A stretch of DNA of 64,000 nucleotides, from positions 1,426,001 through 1,490,000 of the forward strand of contig CM035233.1 of the NCBI GenBank assembly GCA_020226215.1. The letters run 5' to 3'. This DNA is from Sindora glabra. Taxonomy: Eukaryota; Streptophyta; Magnoliopsida; Fabales; Fabaceae. Shown in pieces: positions 34,370 to 47,200 of the stretch. A program made the translations under genes and the position numbers. The notes under the pieces are model-generated. The model saw nothing but the letters and a program-made list of their open reading frames with translations. It had not been told where the DNA came from and did not search any database. Numbering within the stretch: position 1 is the first letter of the stretch; each line of letters begins with the position of its first letter.

Positions 34370-34925
34370 TGGGATTTTTGATAAAAAGAGTATCATCATT
34401 TTATTATCTTTGTTGTTTTTATGTTATTTCAGATTAAAAAAATTAAAAGTGCATCCTATTGGGCAAAAGTATTAGTTGAGAATTCATATGGAAATGAAAT
34501 TCAAAGTATTTATAATCCTCATATACCAAATTTTATAAATTATTTTGCTATTAAATTATGCTATGTTACACATTTTATGATTTGAAACAATTATAAAATT
34601 TTATTTTTTCTTTCTTAATAATCTTTTCTCATTATTTTATTGATGAAAGATTCAAACTTGCATTTAAGTATAGTATTTTTTTTGTATTTTAAAAGATATT
34701 TATATAGGTTTTCTCATAACCCACCTAATTGTGATTGGTGTAGGTCCTATTATTGATAACCACCATACTTACTATTTATATAGTATTATCACATAAAGTG
34801 AATCAAAGATTCATTTATTTAAACTACTACAAATTATTTATCCAAAATAATATTTATAATGAAATTCAATTATCATGCATTCAGAAATCTACAGATTTCC
34901 TTAAAAGTTCCTATTGAACCCACTA

Positions 34926-36496
34926 TGCTAATTTTTTATTTTCTATCTATGGTTGCTTATGTCACATCTACTCCTAGATTGTCAATAGTAGTTGTATAGC
35001 TTTACCCTGATTACCTAAAAATATTTTAAGAGAAAATAATAAGACTTGTATTTTCAATAAGTAAATAATTTGCTTATCAACTACATTCTTTAACTTATAG
35101 TTCATATCACTTAATTATCATAAAAAATAGAATAGAAATGCCATAATTAAATACCAAATAGAGCATGCAATATGCAATCAATAATAGTATATCCACTTTG
35201 TGCCTCCCAACATATCAGTGATAGTCCTAACCTCGTCTCTCTAAGTATTTTATCAATCACAATCCAACCCTTATCCCTCTAGGTATCTACTAATCATAAT
35301 TAATTATCCAAATCTAACATTTTTAATTTAATAGCTTAATACATTAATTTAATTTCATATCACATCACACTACAAGTCATATTCATTTAACTATAGCTAA
35401 ACTTAAAATCTTCTCTTTCATTTGTAGAATTATCAATCATGAACACACATGTATATAAATATATAAAAAATTTATCACATTTTGATATTGTAATTTAATT
35501 TGACTTGAAAACTCCTTAATATTTAACTATAAAAGTTAAGTATAGCTCCTGTGGAACTTGCCATACTCAAGTACTTACCAGCTATAATGCAAGGTTACTT
35601 AGGTATTCAAGTATGCTATTCGAATACAAGACCTTGAACCAAGTGGCCATGTTCGAGTACTATACTTGAATATCTAAAAGCAGTAACCTAGGCTTTTTGG
35701 CTATTCAAGGAGGGTACTCGAATACTGCCTCCTGAGTTTACACTCGAGGCGGTTGTTGCCTCTTGGGTTTACACTTGAGGTATTATTTATATGCTATCCT
35801 AAATTTTCCAAAAATTTCAATTCGTAAGGCAATATTCTTCATTCTAGATAACATTAATATCAAATTCATAGATTGAATACACTTTCCCAACTTAAATTTA
35901 GGCAATTAAGCTCTAATCCATAAATTTTACAAAAAAATTATCCATACAGTTATTATTTCAAGGAAATTAATAGAATTAATGAGTAAATAGATTATCTACT
36001 TATGAATTTCTTGTATGAAGGATATGAATAGCTAGTGAAGATTATCAATTAATCCTTAACTTGAGATGCCAGATAAATATGAAAAATCTCCTTGAATTTC
36101 TTAAGAATCTTAACAAACTTTGAAGAAATTGACACTTGGTGTTGATAAATAAGTGTTAAAGAAGAAATTTCAGTTGGTAGCAAGAAATGAGAATAGAAAA
36201 AAAATGTGAAGTTTGGTGTTTAAGATTTCATAATGCCATTTTGGTAATTTAGAGTTTACTTAAGGGTAATTCCAAAATCTTTCACCTTAAATCTCCTCTA
36301 TAGTTTCTATTCCAAATTTAATTTCATATAATTCTCTAGTTAATTTAACCGCACCTATTTTCATATTTAAACTCTTTTTCCCACATTTAAATACCTATCC
36401 TAAGCTTTTCCATAGTTCTTTTAATTTTTTGTTACTTTTACAAGCTTACTAGTTATGCAATTAATACAAAATTAATTAAAATTTAGGGGTGTAACA
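34926..36496 (-). repeat. 3' LTR of the antisense gypsy element
   Basis: It matches 41440-43023 throughout with moderate divergence. On the minus strand it begins TGTTACACCCC after a polypurine tract (GAAGGGGAAGAA) and ends at CA (plus-strand TG at 34926). At ~1.57 kb it is a long LTR. Confidence 0.85.
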
Positions 36497-39400
36497 ATTC
36501 TTCCCCTTCAAAGAATTGATCCTTAAATTCTTAGAAACTAACTATTGAAAAAAAAAACATATTTAAGTGTTAGGCTTATTAAAGAGATAAAGGTATTTCT
36601 TTATTACTTTAACTTCAATTTTCCATGTAGCTTCCTCAATTTCATGTCTTTGCCACTAAACCTTTATAGAAGGAATTATGTTGGATCTCAACTTATGAAT
36701 ATAACAACCCAAAATTTCAATTGGTCACTCTTTGAATGATAATTTTGAATCTATTTGAAGTGATTCATATTAAATAACATGTCAAGGATTCAATAAATAT
36801 TTTAGTAACATGAAGATGTGAAATACTAGATGGATAGAATGTAATTCATTTGGTAATTGAAGGTGATAGGCAATAGATCTTACAAGTTTAGCAACATGGA
36901 AAGGACTAATGTAACTGAAAGCAAGTTTCCTTATTCTACTAAGCTACATTACTTTTTTTATATGAAATTTTTTTAGAAATATAAGATCTTAAACCTAAAA
37001 TTCTAATTCTTTCATTTTTTTATCCACATATGATTTCTGATGATGCTAAGTAGTTTTCAATTTATCTTAAATGATTTTCATTTTTTTCAAGTGCTTTAAA
37101 CACAAGATTGGGGCTAATAAGTTTAGCTTTTCCTAGTTTACACTATCTTATTAGAGATCTACAATATTTACCATGCAAATCTTCATATAGAGCGATCTTG
37201 ATAAAATATTGGTAGTTATTATTATATACAAATTCAATCAAAGGCAAGTACTTCTCCTAACTACCTTCAAAATTAAAGTGCATGTACACAACATGCCTTC
37301 AAGAATTTAGATTGTTCTTTTAGATTAACCATCTATTTAAAGATAGAAGGTTGTACTAAATTGCAATTGACTTCTAGGAGCAAGATGAAAAAATTACCAA
37401 AAATAAGTTGTAAATTAGGTGCTATGGTAAAAAATGAAGATAAAAGGAATTTTATTCAATAGAATTTTTTAATCAAGATATAACTAGGCATATTAGGCTG
37501 TTGAATAGTTGGTCTTAATAAGAAAGCGGGTTATCTAAGTAAACTTATCAGCTATTGCCCAAATTGAATCAAACTCTTTCTAAGCCTTAGGGAGACTAAT
37601 AAGGAAATCTATGGTCACACTTTCCTACTTCTATTTAAGAATTGGAAAAGGTTAGTGTAAACTTGAAGACTTTTGAAGTTTGGCTTTAACTTGCTAATAG
37701 ATTAAGCATTTTAACATAAAATTAAGTGCATCTCACTTCATTCCTTTCCACTAAAAGTTTTATTGTAAACCATTATACATTTTAGATATCCTAGATGCAT
37801 GACATAAGAAGAATTGTGAACTTGATGAAGTGATTTATTTTGCTCACATGTTAGGATCCAAAATTGGTGTTGAAATTGAATTATGCCTTGCTCATGAATT
37901 TCCAAATCTATATTTTGATCTATTATCGCCTTTTCTTTTAAAGACAGATACTAAAGATCTTGCTTTTGCAATTTCTTAATTCTTTCTATTAACAATGAGG
38001 GAACTATCACTTGAGCAATGATTATTGCTTAATTATCAACTTGAATATTAGCCAAAGTTCCTAAGAATTTCTATTTAAAGCAATAGTTACCACATTTACA
38101 TTGCTTAAATGGTAATAGATAGTGTAATTATAATCTTCCATTAACTCCATCCACTTATGTTGCCTTAAATTTAAATCTCTATAATCGAAGATGTATTTCA
38201 AGCTTTCATGATCAATGTATATTTCACAAGAATTACCATAGAGATAGTAACGTTATATTTCAAAGCAAAAATAACCACAGTCATTTCAAGATCATAAATT
38301 AGATAGTTTAATTCATGTTTCTCTAACTCTTGAAATGTATATGCAATAACTTTCCTATTCTACATCAATACATGACCCAACCTAATGTTAGATGTATCAC
38401 AATATATAGAAAACCCATTGAATCCTATAGGAAGAGCTAACATTAGAGCAGTTGTCATACAAGTTCTTAATTATTGGAAGTTGTCTTCACATCTATCAAA
38501 CCATTCAAATTTCATTCATTTTTAGGTAAATTTTAATAATAAGGAAGCCATTTTAGAGACATATTTAACAAACTAGCAATAATATTTAGGCATTCTGAGG
38601 AAACTATGAATTTCAGAAATAGTGGAAGGTTAAGGCAAAGTTTAGATTACTTTAATTTTTTGTAGATTAACTTGGATGCAGTCTTAGGAAATCACATGCC
38701 TTAGGAACTTCTCATTAGAAAGCTAAAATTTACATTTCAAAAATTTTATAAAAAGCTAATGTTCACAAAGAGTTTATAAAATAGTTTGGATGTTTAGGCA
38801 TGTTCTTCCTCATTCTTGGAATATATGAGAATGTCATTGATGAAAATGATTTCAAACTCCTTAAAGAATAATTTAAAATTTTAGTTCATAAGATCCATGA
38901 AAGATGTTGGAGCATTAGTAAGGCTGAAAGACATGACAAAAAGCTTATAATGATTGTATCAATTTCTAAAAGTTATTTTAAGAATATCTTCTTCTTTTTT
39001 AATTTTTAGCTGATGATAACTAGAATGCTATTCAATTTTAGAAAAGCATTTGGACATTGTTATTGGTTAAATAAGTTGTTAATTCAAGGTAAAGAGTGTT
39101 CATTTTTTATGATGATTTTGTTTAGTTAATGATAATCGATACAAAGACATAAGCTTCGATCCTTCTTCTTTATAAATAAAGCTAGAACACCCTAAGGAGA
39201 TGAAGCAATATGGATAAAACCCCTATTAATTAACTTTTATAACTGTTTCTTCAAGTCTTTCAATTCAGTTGAAGCCATTTAGTATGGAGAAATAGAAATA
39301 GAATTAATACTAGAAGCAACTTCAATGTTGAATTCAATTTCACAATCTAGAGGTAGACTAAGAAAATCTTCTAAGAATACATCAATAGATTCACAAACAA

Positions 39401-41439
39401 TTGGGACATTTTTTATTTCAAAAGAGGGATAATTGAGATTTTGGATAATAGTGAGATAAGCGAAACATCAATTGCAGATAAGTTTTTAAGCTTTAATGCT
39501 AGAGATGATTCTAGTGGTATTAAAATTTTTTCCTCCTTAAAGACAATAGAAGAGATTTCTTCTACAATAAAAAAAACTATTTTCTTAAAACAATCCATCT
39601 AAGCTCTATACTTTGATAACTAATCCATTCCTAGGATAATGTTATAATTTACCATTTCTAAAAGAATTAAATTTATAAGCATAATTTGATTATAAATATG
39701 AATATGATAATTTTATATAAATTGGGTAACAACTAAAGCCCTATTTGCTAGTATTGATACAAACAAGAACTTTAACAATCTAATAAGAAACTAGTTTAAT
39801 AATGCAACAATATTTATAGAAACAAAAGAATATATAGCTCATGGATCTAGTAAAGCACAAGTAAACAAATTTTTAAAAGAAATTGTACTTGCAACGATAG
39901 TATTAGAGGTATGTGCCTACTCAGGAGTCAAGATAAAAATTGTTACTTGATTTCTTAATTGATTCTTTCCTTTAACGTTACCATTAACATTAAGGCCTTA
40001 TGACATTTGGGATTTGTAAGATGTAGGTTAATTCATAAATGGGTTTTGTTAAAGAGTAAAACAATTTGCACTAAAGCTTGAAGGGTTACTTAAACAATCT
40101 TTTCATTTATAGCCTCATTGACCACATTGGAAGTAGACAATATTCATCATATTGCATGGACCAAAATGTTTGTTGCTACATAGATACATATAGGTGGTTC
40201 CTTATATAAGTTACTTTTATTTTGAGACATTCCCTTACTAAATTAGCAAAAGCACTAAGAAAAAATGAATAAGATGAAGAGTAGCCTTGGCCTCTTCCTT
40301 TAAAAGGTGCATTGGAAGAGCTTTTGGGATGAAAAGTTGAAACAAATTAGTTCTTATCAAATTATGAAGAGTAGGATAGAGGCATTCCTCAAATATTTGA
40401 TGATTGACTAAGCCTTTTAGACTTTTTACATTTTCTATTGGATTATATTCTCCTTTTTTCTCGATATTTGAGCTTATACTCTGCTTTTAAGACTTGATTA
40501 ATGACATTTTGAAAGGTGATGTCTTTTGTAACATGTGTGACATTGAATAAATGATCATAGAAGCTATAAGTAACCTTGTTTCAAATTTTCAAACTCATTG
40601 ATTTCAACTTCATAAACAATGGGAAGGAAAAACTAATCGAGGAATAGTTGTTGAAAGGTTGGCTATGTCAAAAGTGGCAAGTAAAGAACTCTATTTTCAT
40701 TTATACTGACAAACCAAAAATAGGCTACTTCCTCAAGTTGATAACGAACGAGTTCAATCAGCCTGGAATTGGAACATGTTAACATTTTTTTGTAATGCTT
40801 AATTTAAGTCAAGAATTGGTAGGAATCAAGATGAAAATCAGATCTAGTGAAGTGAGGAGGTGTTGGCTAATTAAAGTTATTGATAACAGAGAGTTTGTTA
40901 GTGATAGTTTCCTTTAACGGCATTAGTTCCTTCTCTTTTTAGTGATTGGAAGGTTAGTCCTTTTGATCTTGATATTGTTCCCATTTTTTCTTTTAGCCAA
41001 AAACTTGGGTTACACTAGATAATAGCTATTAGCAGAATGTGGCAGGCCATGGAGGTATGTTTTGATCATTGTTACCTTTATAAGTACCATTGTGAACCTA
41101 TAACCCTTTAGATGATTCTTTATGCCCTAAATCCCTAACTCTACAGCTTTCAAAGTCTTTCATAGCCTAAATTAAGAAAATTTCAAGTGTTTACTCTTAT
41201 ATTCAAATATTTTTATATGCAATTATTCTAATAGCTACCTTAACAATTATCCTATAAAAGCTCTGTCATCACCATTACACAACTTTAGGGTCCATTGAAA
41301 TGATATTGGTGATACATGTTCCTCAGTGTACACATATCATTAATACAGTTTTGATCAACACCTAGTTAAGTAACTAAACTTGAATTCTACTCATCTTATC
41401 CTAGCCCTTTTCCCACTTGATTTTTAAATCATGCTTTAA
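36497..41439 (-). pseudogene. gag-pol remnant of the gypsy element
   Basis: Domain relics on the minus strand, in order: a gag zinc-knuckle region with KHFGPC and FQCGQ (about 40111-40182); a protease core ALLDP-stop-AIYSFVS, corresponding to ALIDSGATHSF (39796-39856); the reverse-transcriptase start FIYKEEGSKLM (about 39120-39200), matching the KKKDGS region; the integrase zinc-binding part with WKGMK and DALNFMLKC (37705-37790); and the integrase core FDSIWAIADKFT (37480-37590). The protease Ser-Gly of the active site is disrupted by a stop. No open frame is longer than about 65 codons. Confidence 0.8.
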
Positions 41440-43023
41440 AACTAATTTCCTATCTTTTATCTATAGTTACTTATGTCACATTTACTCTTGGACTATTAAT
41501 GGTGGTTATGGATCTTCACTTTGATCATCTAAAAATATTTTAAAGAAAAGCAATGAGACTTAAGGTTCTAATAAATAGATAATTTACTTATCAACTACAC
41601 CCTTTAGCTTATAGTTCATATCACTTAATGGTCATACATAATAAAGCAGGAATGCCATTATTAAATAACAAATAGAGCAAGCAGTATACAGTCAATAATA
41701 GTATATCCACTTTATACCTCCTAATATATTGATGACAATCTTAACCTTGTACTTTTAGGTATTTTATCAATTTTAATTCAAACCTTATCCCTTTAGATAT
41801 CTACTAATCATAATTACTTATCTGAATCTAGCACTTTCAATTGAATAACTCAATTCATTAATTCAATTTCACATTATATCACACTACAAGTTACATTTAT
41901 TCAACTATAAGAAACTAAACATAAAATCTTCTATTTCATTTGTAGAATTATTAATCAAAAACACACACACATATATATATAAATATATCAAAGATATGTA
42001 ACATTTTGATATTGTAAACTGTAAAACTCCTTAACATTTGAGTATGGAAGTCAAGTATGGCTCCTATAAAACTTTATATACTTAAGTATATACTCAAATA
42101 GCTACTAGCTTAAATGCAAGATTACTTGGATATTTGAGTATGCTACTTGAATATAAAACCTTGAATTAACTGGCTCGTATTTGAGTACCACACTTGAATA
42201 TCTAAAGGACTCAGGCCTCCTTAGTATTCAATTAAGGTACTCAAATATTGCCTTCTAAATTTACATTTGATGCAGTACCTGAGTACCATCTTGAGTTTTC
42301 TAGAAATTTTAGTTCATAAAATGCAAAAAACTTAATTGATTAAGACTAATATCTTACATGCAATGACATATTGGTAGTATTCTTTGTTCTAGAGAACATT
42401 GATATCAAATTCTTAGCTTGGCAACACTTTCCTAACTCAAACTTAGGCAATTCAATTCCAATCCATAAATTCTAAAAAAAAAAATTTCCATAAAAATGCT
42501 ATATTAAGGAAATTAACATAATCAATGAGTAAGTATTACTAATTTCTTGTATGAAGGAGATGAATGGCTAGTAAAGATTATTGATTAATCCTTAACTTGA
42601 GATGCTAGAGAAATGTGAAAATTCTCCTTGAATTTTTTATGAATATTGACAAACCTTAGAGAAATTGAGACTTGGTGTTGATGAAAAAGTATTAAAGAGG
42701 GTTTTTTATTAGTGACAAGAAATGAGAATACAAAAAATGGGTGAAGTTAGGTGTTTAAGATTTCATAATGGCATTTTAGTAATTTAGAGTTTACTTAAAG
42801 GCAATTCCAGAATCATTCACTCTAAATCTCCTCCATACTTTCTATTTAAAATATAATTTCATACAATCCTATAGTTAATTTAACCACGCTTATTTTCATA
42901 TTTAAATTGCATTTCCTACATTTAAATACCTATCCTAAACCTTTCTACAATCTTCGTAATTTCTTGTTACTTTTATAGGTTTACCAATTAATACGGAATT
43001 AATTAAACTTTAGGGATGCAATA
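41440..43023 (-). repeat. 5' LTR of the antisense gypsy element
   Basis: It is the counterpart of 34926-36496, collinear over ~1.58 kb. The outer end reads TATTGCATCCC on the minus strand where the other LTR has TGTTACACCCC, and the inner end has lost the TG/CA dinucleotide. Primer-binding-site identity is not clear. Confidence 0.83.
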
Positions 43024-43657
43024 ATTCCATTGGATTATCCTTTTATGCATGTATAGATAAATGAATATTCAATTTAGTTGCTTTGAAAATAAATGCAGAG
43101 GATATTTCAATTAACCATATAAATGATATCAATAATGGCATCATTTCTAACTTTGTAAATATTAAGTTGATCTTGTTTAATTTAAAGCCTTTATTAGCTA
43201 TAACACCTACAATTAATGAATAAAGGAAAAAAGGAATTATCAAATAAAATAAAATAAACTCATAATTTTATTCTTACAACAATTCGTAGTAGATAAATAA
43301 CCAATCTCCTGATAAATGATGTTGATCCTTTTGTGGCTTTTTACTAGATTGTTAATGTTAGGGTTTGCTAGGTTAAAGGTTTATTTTTCTATTTAGATCC
43401 AATATTGAGTACTAAGAGTTAGCTAAAAATTAAAAAATAAAAAATTAACCTAATAAGTTAGATAAAAAGAAAAGGCTTAATGTAACATCGATATATATAT
43501 TTTTATTAAACTACAAAAAGTGTAAATAGGCGAACTTGATAAACCTACAAATTAAGTTATAAAAAAATCAGCTTGACTTATTTATTATAGAGGAATATTT
43601 AATAGTCTTGACTTAACTTGTTTAATTGAATATGTCAAGCCTAAATCAGGCCAAGCC
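43024..43657. other. AT-rich spacer
   Basis: No gene or clear repeat. Poly-A-rich and AT-rich DNA between the gypsy element and the tandem repeat that follows. Confidence 0.5.
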
Positions 43658-44225
43658 ATAAGCTCTTGACATGAGACATGACATATTTCCACCTTTTGTA
43701 ATAACGATGGAAAGAAAATGATGGTATGTAATGATAGAAGAGAGATAATAGAAATATATGGTGGGTATTGCAATAATATTTGATAGATTAAGTGGTAGTG
43801 ATATAGTAACGAGAGTTTTGGTGGTGGTTAAAGTAATTGGTAATTGGAATTGAAAAAAATTTATGATAGTCATTGTCATGAGTGTCATCTTCGCTAAGCC
43901 ATACACCTTTGACATAAGCATGACATATTTCCAGCTTATGTGATAATGATGAAAAGAAAATGATGATATGTAATGATAGAAAAGAGATGACAATGTCATA
44001 AGCCCTTGACATGAGGCATGACATATTTTTGCTCTCTGTAATAATGATTGAAAGAAATTTACTATACGTAATGATAGAAGAGAAATGATAGTAATACATG
44101 GTGGATATTGCAATGATGTTTGACAGATTAAGTGGTGATGATAAAAATTACTAATAGTGGTGGTTGAAGTTATTAGTAATTGGATTGCAAAAATTTATGA
44201 TAGTCATTATTATGAATGTCATCTT
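43658..44225 (+). repeat. tandem repeat with two long units and one truncated unit
   Basis: Long units at about 43658-43890 and 43998-44225 both start CTTGACATGAGRCATGACAT and end in GTCATCTTCG. A shorter unit sits between them (43898-43997). The repeats create parallel minus-strand open frames with shared starts, which are not genes. Confidence 0.8.
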
Positions 44226-47200
44226 CGTGTTGATGGTAGTGCTAATAGCCACCACATTAAGGGTTAATGGCTACCACCACACTAATGGTGATGATAATGG
44301 TAACCGTCATTGCATTGGTGGTAATGATCTTAACCAATGCTAGCTCTCCTACATTAATCATAACAATGGTAATAATAAGGATAGTAAATTGCATCTAGCA
44401 ATGAAAAAGTTAATAGGATAAAAATATTTTTTTATTTTATTTTTAATATATATTATGCTTATTGTATCTTATTTTTCATTCTAAGGAATGTAATGTTATT
44501 TGATATTTTATGTATGAGGGAAAGAGATGTACAAGATGTAAGCTGTGGCAATCTACACATAAAAAGAGGAGCAAATTGAGTGTTTTTAAAACTTACATTG
44601 AAAGTCTTTTGATTTTTGGAAACCATGAGGATGATTTCAATTCAAACAAATCCAATGTGAATTTACAAAGTTACTTATATACAAGATATCTCAAATTAGA
44701 GTACTTAGGCAAACCAAGTCATTCAATTATAAATAGAAAAAACATCAAAAAGCATATGTATAAATAGATATATCTTTTAACCATTCATTCGTCAAAGCAT
44801 TAACATAATCATTGAAACATCATATATCCAACAAACTCCATCAATAAAAGTAGAGGATATAATAAAAAATAATGAGAGTAAGGGTAAAGAGATTAAATAC
44901 AATGATTTATAGTCGCTCCTTCTTGAATATTCTCTCAAAAATGTACATCCACTCTCCAAGCTTTTCTAACCTGTGTTTTAATCCATTAATCCTCAAGATT
45001 TCAACAAGCTCTTGAGAAAACTTTTTATAAATACTTACTCTTCCTTGAGTAATTCTTTTTTTATAAGAGATACTTCACCCTCATTAAGAAATTATAAGGA
45101 AGACCACACCTTCTTTACAAATTCAAAAGGATTCCTTACACTTTATCACGTACTTAAATAATTAAATGATACATAACTCAAAGAAACTTTCTTGTAAAGT
45201 GGATAAAATAAATGAAACTCTTGGAACATAAGAATTTCATAAAGAATAGCTCAAATTATAATCATGATAAAAAAAGAGTAAAATGATGTTAAATTATGAA
45301 GCTTTTACTCTCTTTATATGTTACATTTGATATTTCTTAGCTTATATAAGAAGCCTAAAGTAATTTATAGCTATTTTAGCCATTACTTGCTTCTAGAGAG
45401 TGAATTGCTTCTTAAATCAATTCAAATGAAATTATTACCTTCTATCTAACAAGAATCACTTCGGCAACCAATTCATAAAGACAGGATTCCAAACTCGACT
45501 ACAAAAAGTTATAATTTCTTCATTTTAATTTTTTTAAAATAAACTGCCTATCGTTATAAAAATATTAGAGTATACATTTAAATGGAACTAATTTCATACT
45601 CATATAGTTTGCTTTTTTAAGATATTTTAAAATAAGAAGAAAAGGTCAGAAAGATTGAATTGTAAAAATTTGATTTAAGATTCAATATGTAAACTTTATC
45701 ACTCTATTATATCTTGATCATTCTAGGTAAATAACATATCCATGAAAAGCTCTGAGTCTATTTTTATATGAAAAAGGTTTTATAATTAGATCATAAGTAA
45801 TTTGTGAGATATGATTAAAATAGTGATCAATTGTTAAAATTAAAAGACCAAAACTCATATCTTTTTTATTTTTAAAGTGTCCTATAGATTATTTTATAAA
45901 AATATAAATATAAGCTATATTTTTACTACATTTTGATCAAGATAAGATTATGTAAAATATATTTAAATTCTATATCATGAAAAACTCTATTTTACAAGAA
46001 AGTTTAAACCTAAAAGAAAAGGTATACCAAATGAAATTCTTAGGCTTTGTTAATGTTTCCAAGCTTTTAAAATTTCAATCTTTCACTTCTTCAACACTTT
46101 GGAATACATCTTCTTTCTTGAATTTCTTCATTATTTCTTCTTGAATTAAACATAACAAAATCTTCCATTAATTTACTTCATTGCTAACTCTTTTTTTTCT
46201 CCAACTATATTCTATACAATTTAAATAAAGTTTACAAGTCATATAGTTAGTTCAATGTATTATCTAAGGATATTGATTTGCATGACATATATATATATAT
46301 AACAAGTTAGGATAAGAACATGCAAAATTATTATATCATACATATGTATCAACTATAGCATAATATATTTATTAAACTTGTGTTTGATTCAACACCTCAG
46401 CACATAAGCAAGCATTGTTATTGCAATCATAGTATAGCATGTTTAATGAGTATTTTATAACACCTTAAAGAAAGATATGCAATGCAATGATTACACTCAT
46501 TTATCATCATATAAAACTTTGGAGCTAACATAAGATTATACAATTTATGTACTAGACATATAATAAGACTAGACTTGACAATGTAATTTATTCCATACTA
46601 TCAAATTTTATATCGTACATGAATGGAACACATGAAACTTTGACTCGGTTGTACCTACTTGCAAATTCAATAGAGACATGGAACCTCTTCCCACCAATTA
46701 CTAGCAAGTGTTGTTTATATTTAGCAACACTAACCAATTTGGGAACAGTTGAACCCAAAATGTCTAATAGTTGGGTAAATTAGTGATTGTAATTTACTTT
46801 AAAATTGAGAATTTAGCAAGGATTGCTTTATGGGGTGCAAGGATGAGAAGATTTTTTTTTGCTTCATCAAAATTGGCATGAGGCACAAGTTCGTCTTGTT
46901 TCAAATTTAAGAGGTTAAAAAAAAGGAAAAAAACTTGTAATCTCTTCCATCTTGTGCCTCACCTTGTCCGAGATCTAAAAAATTGACTTTTTTTATATAA
47001 TAATATGTATTACATTTTAAATAAGAACACTTAATATATTTTAAAATTATAGGGTAATGATTTATTATATTTTATATACAATAAATATCATAGATAATTA
47101 CACATGATGGGGGAAGCATCTCAATTTTAATTAAGAATAAAAAATGATTGTTGATTATATGTAGATTTGGAACTTTATTTATTATTGTTTTAGATTAGTT

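Larger units (their letters stand above)
30701..34925. other. AT-rich region between MULE relic and gypsy element
   Basis: No supported gene. It includes a degenerate tandem repeat (33750-34015) and a perfect short hairpin (34346-34369). A minus-strand 60-codon frame at 31510-31692 resembles nothing I know. Sequence at about 34150-34400 has the look of a solo LTR, but I cannot fix its ends. Confidence 0.4.
34926..43023 (-). mobile_element. Ty3/gypsy LTR retrotransposon, antisense, degenerate
   Basis: This ~8.1 kb element has LTRs at 34926-36496 (3') and 41440-43023 (5') with a polypurine tract at 36497-36510. Between them, on the minus strand, gag, protease, reverse transcriptase and integrase remnants follow in the gypsy order. 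LTR divergence and many stops show an old insertion. The flanking 5-mers (CACTA on the left, ATTCC on the right) do not match, so the target-site duplication is lost or one edge is off by a few bases. It is not mobile by its own products. Confidence 0.85.

Noticed and set aside
34921..43028. 5-bp target-site duplication of the gypsy element
   Set aside because: The flanking 5-mers at the inferred edges differ, so no duplication is claimed.
43646..44113. 155-codon minus-strand frame
   Set aside because: It is generated by the tandem repeat at 43658-44225; the translation is low-complexity with internal repeats and no domain.
44510..44767. 85-codon frame with a CTRCKLW phrase
   Set aside because: No partner cysteines or family likeness, and composition like the surrounding desert.
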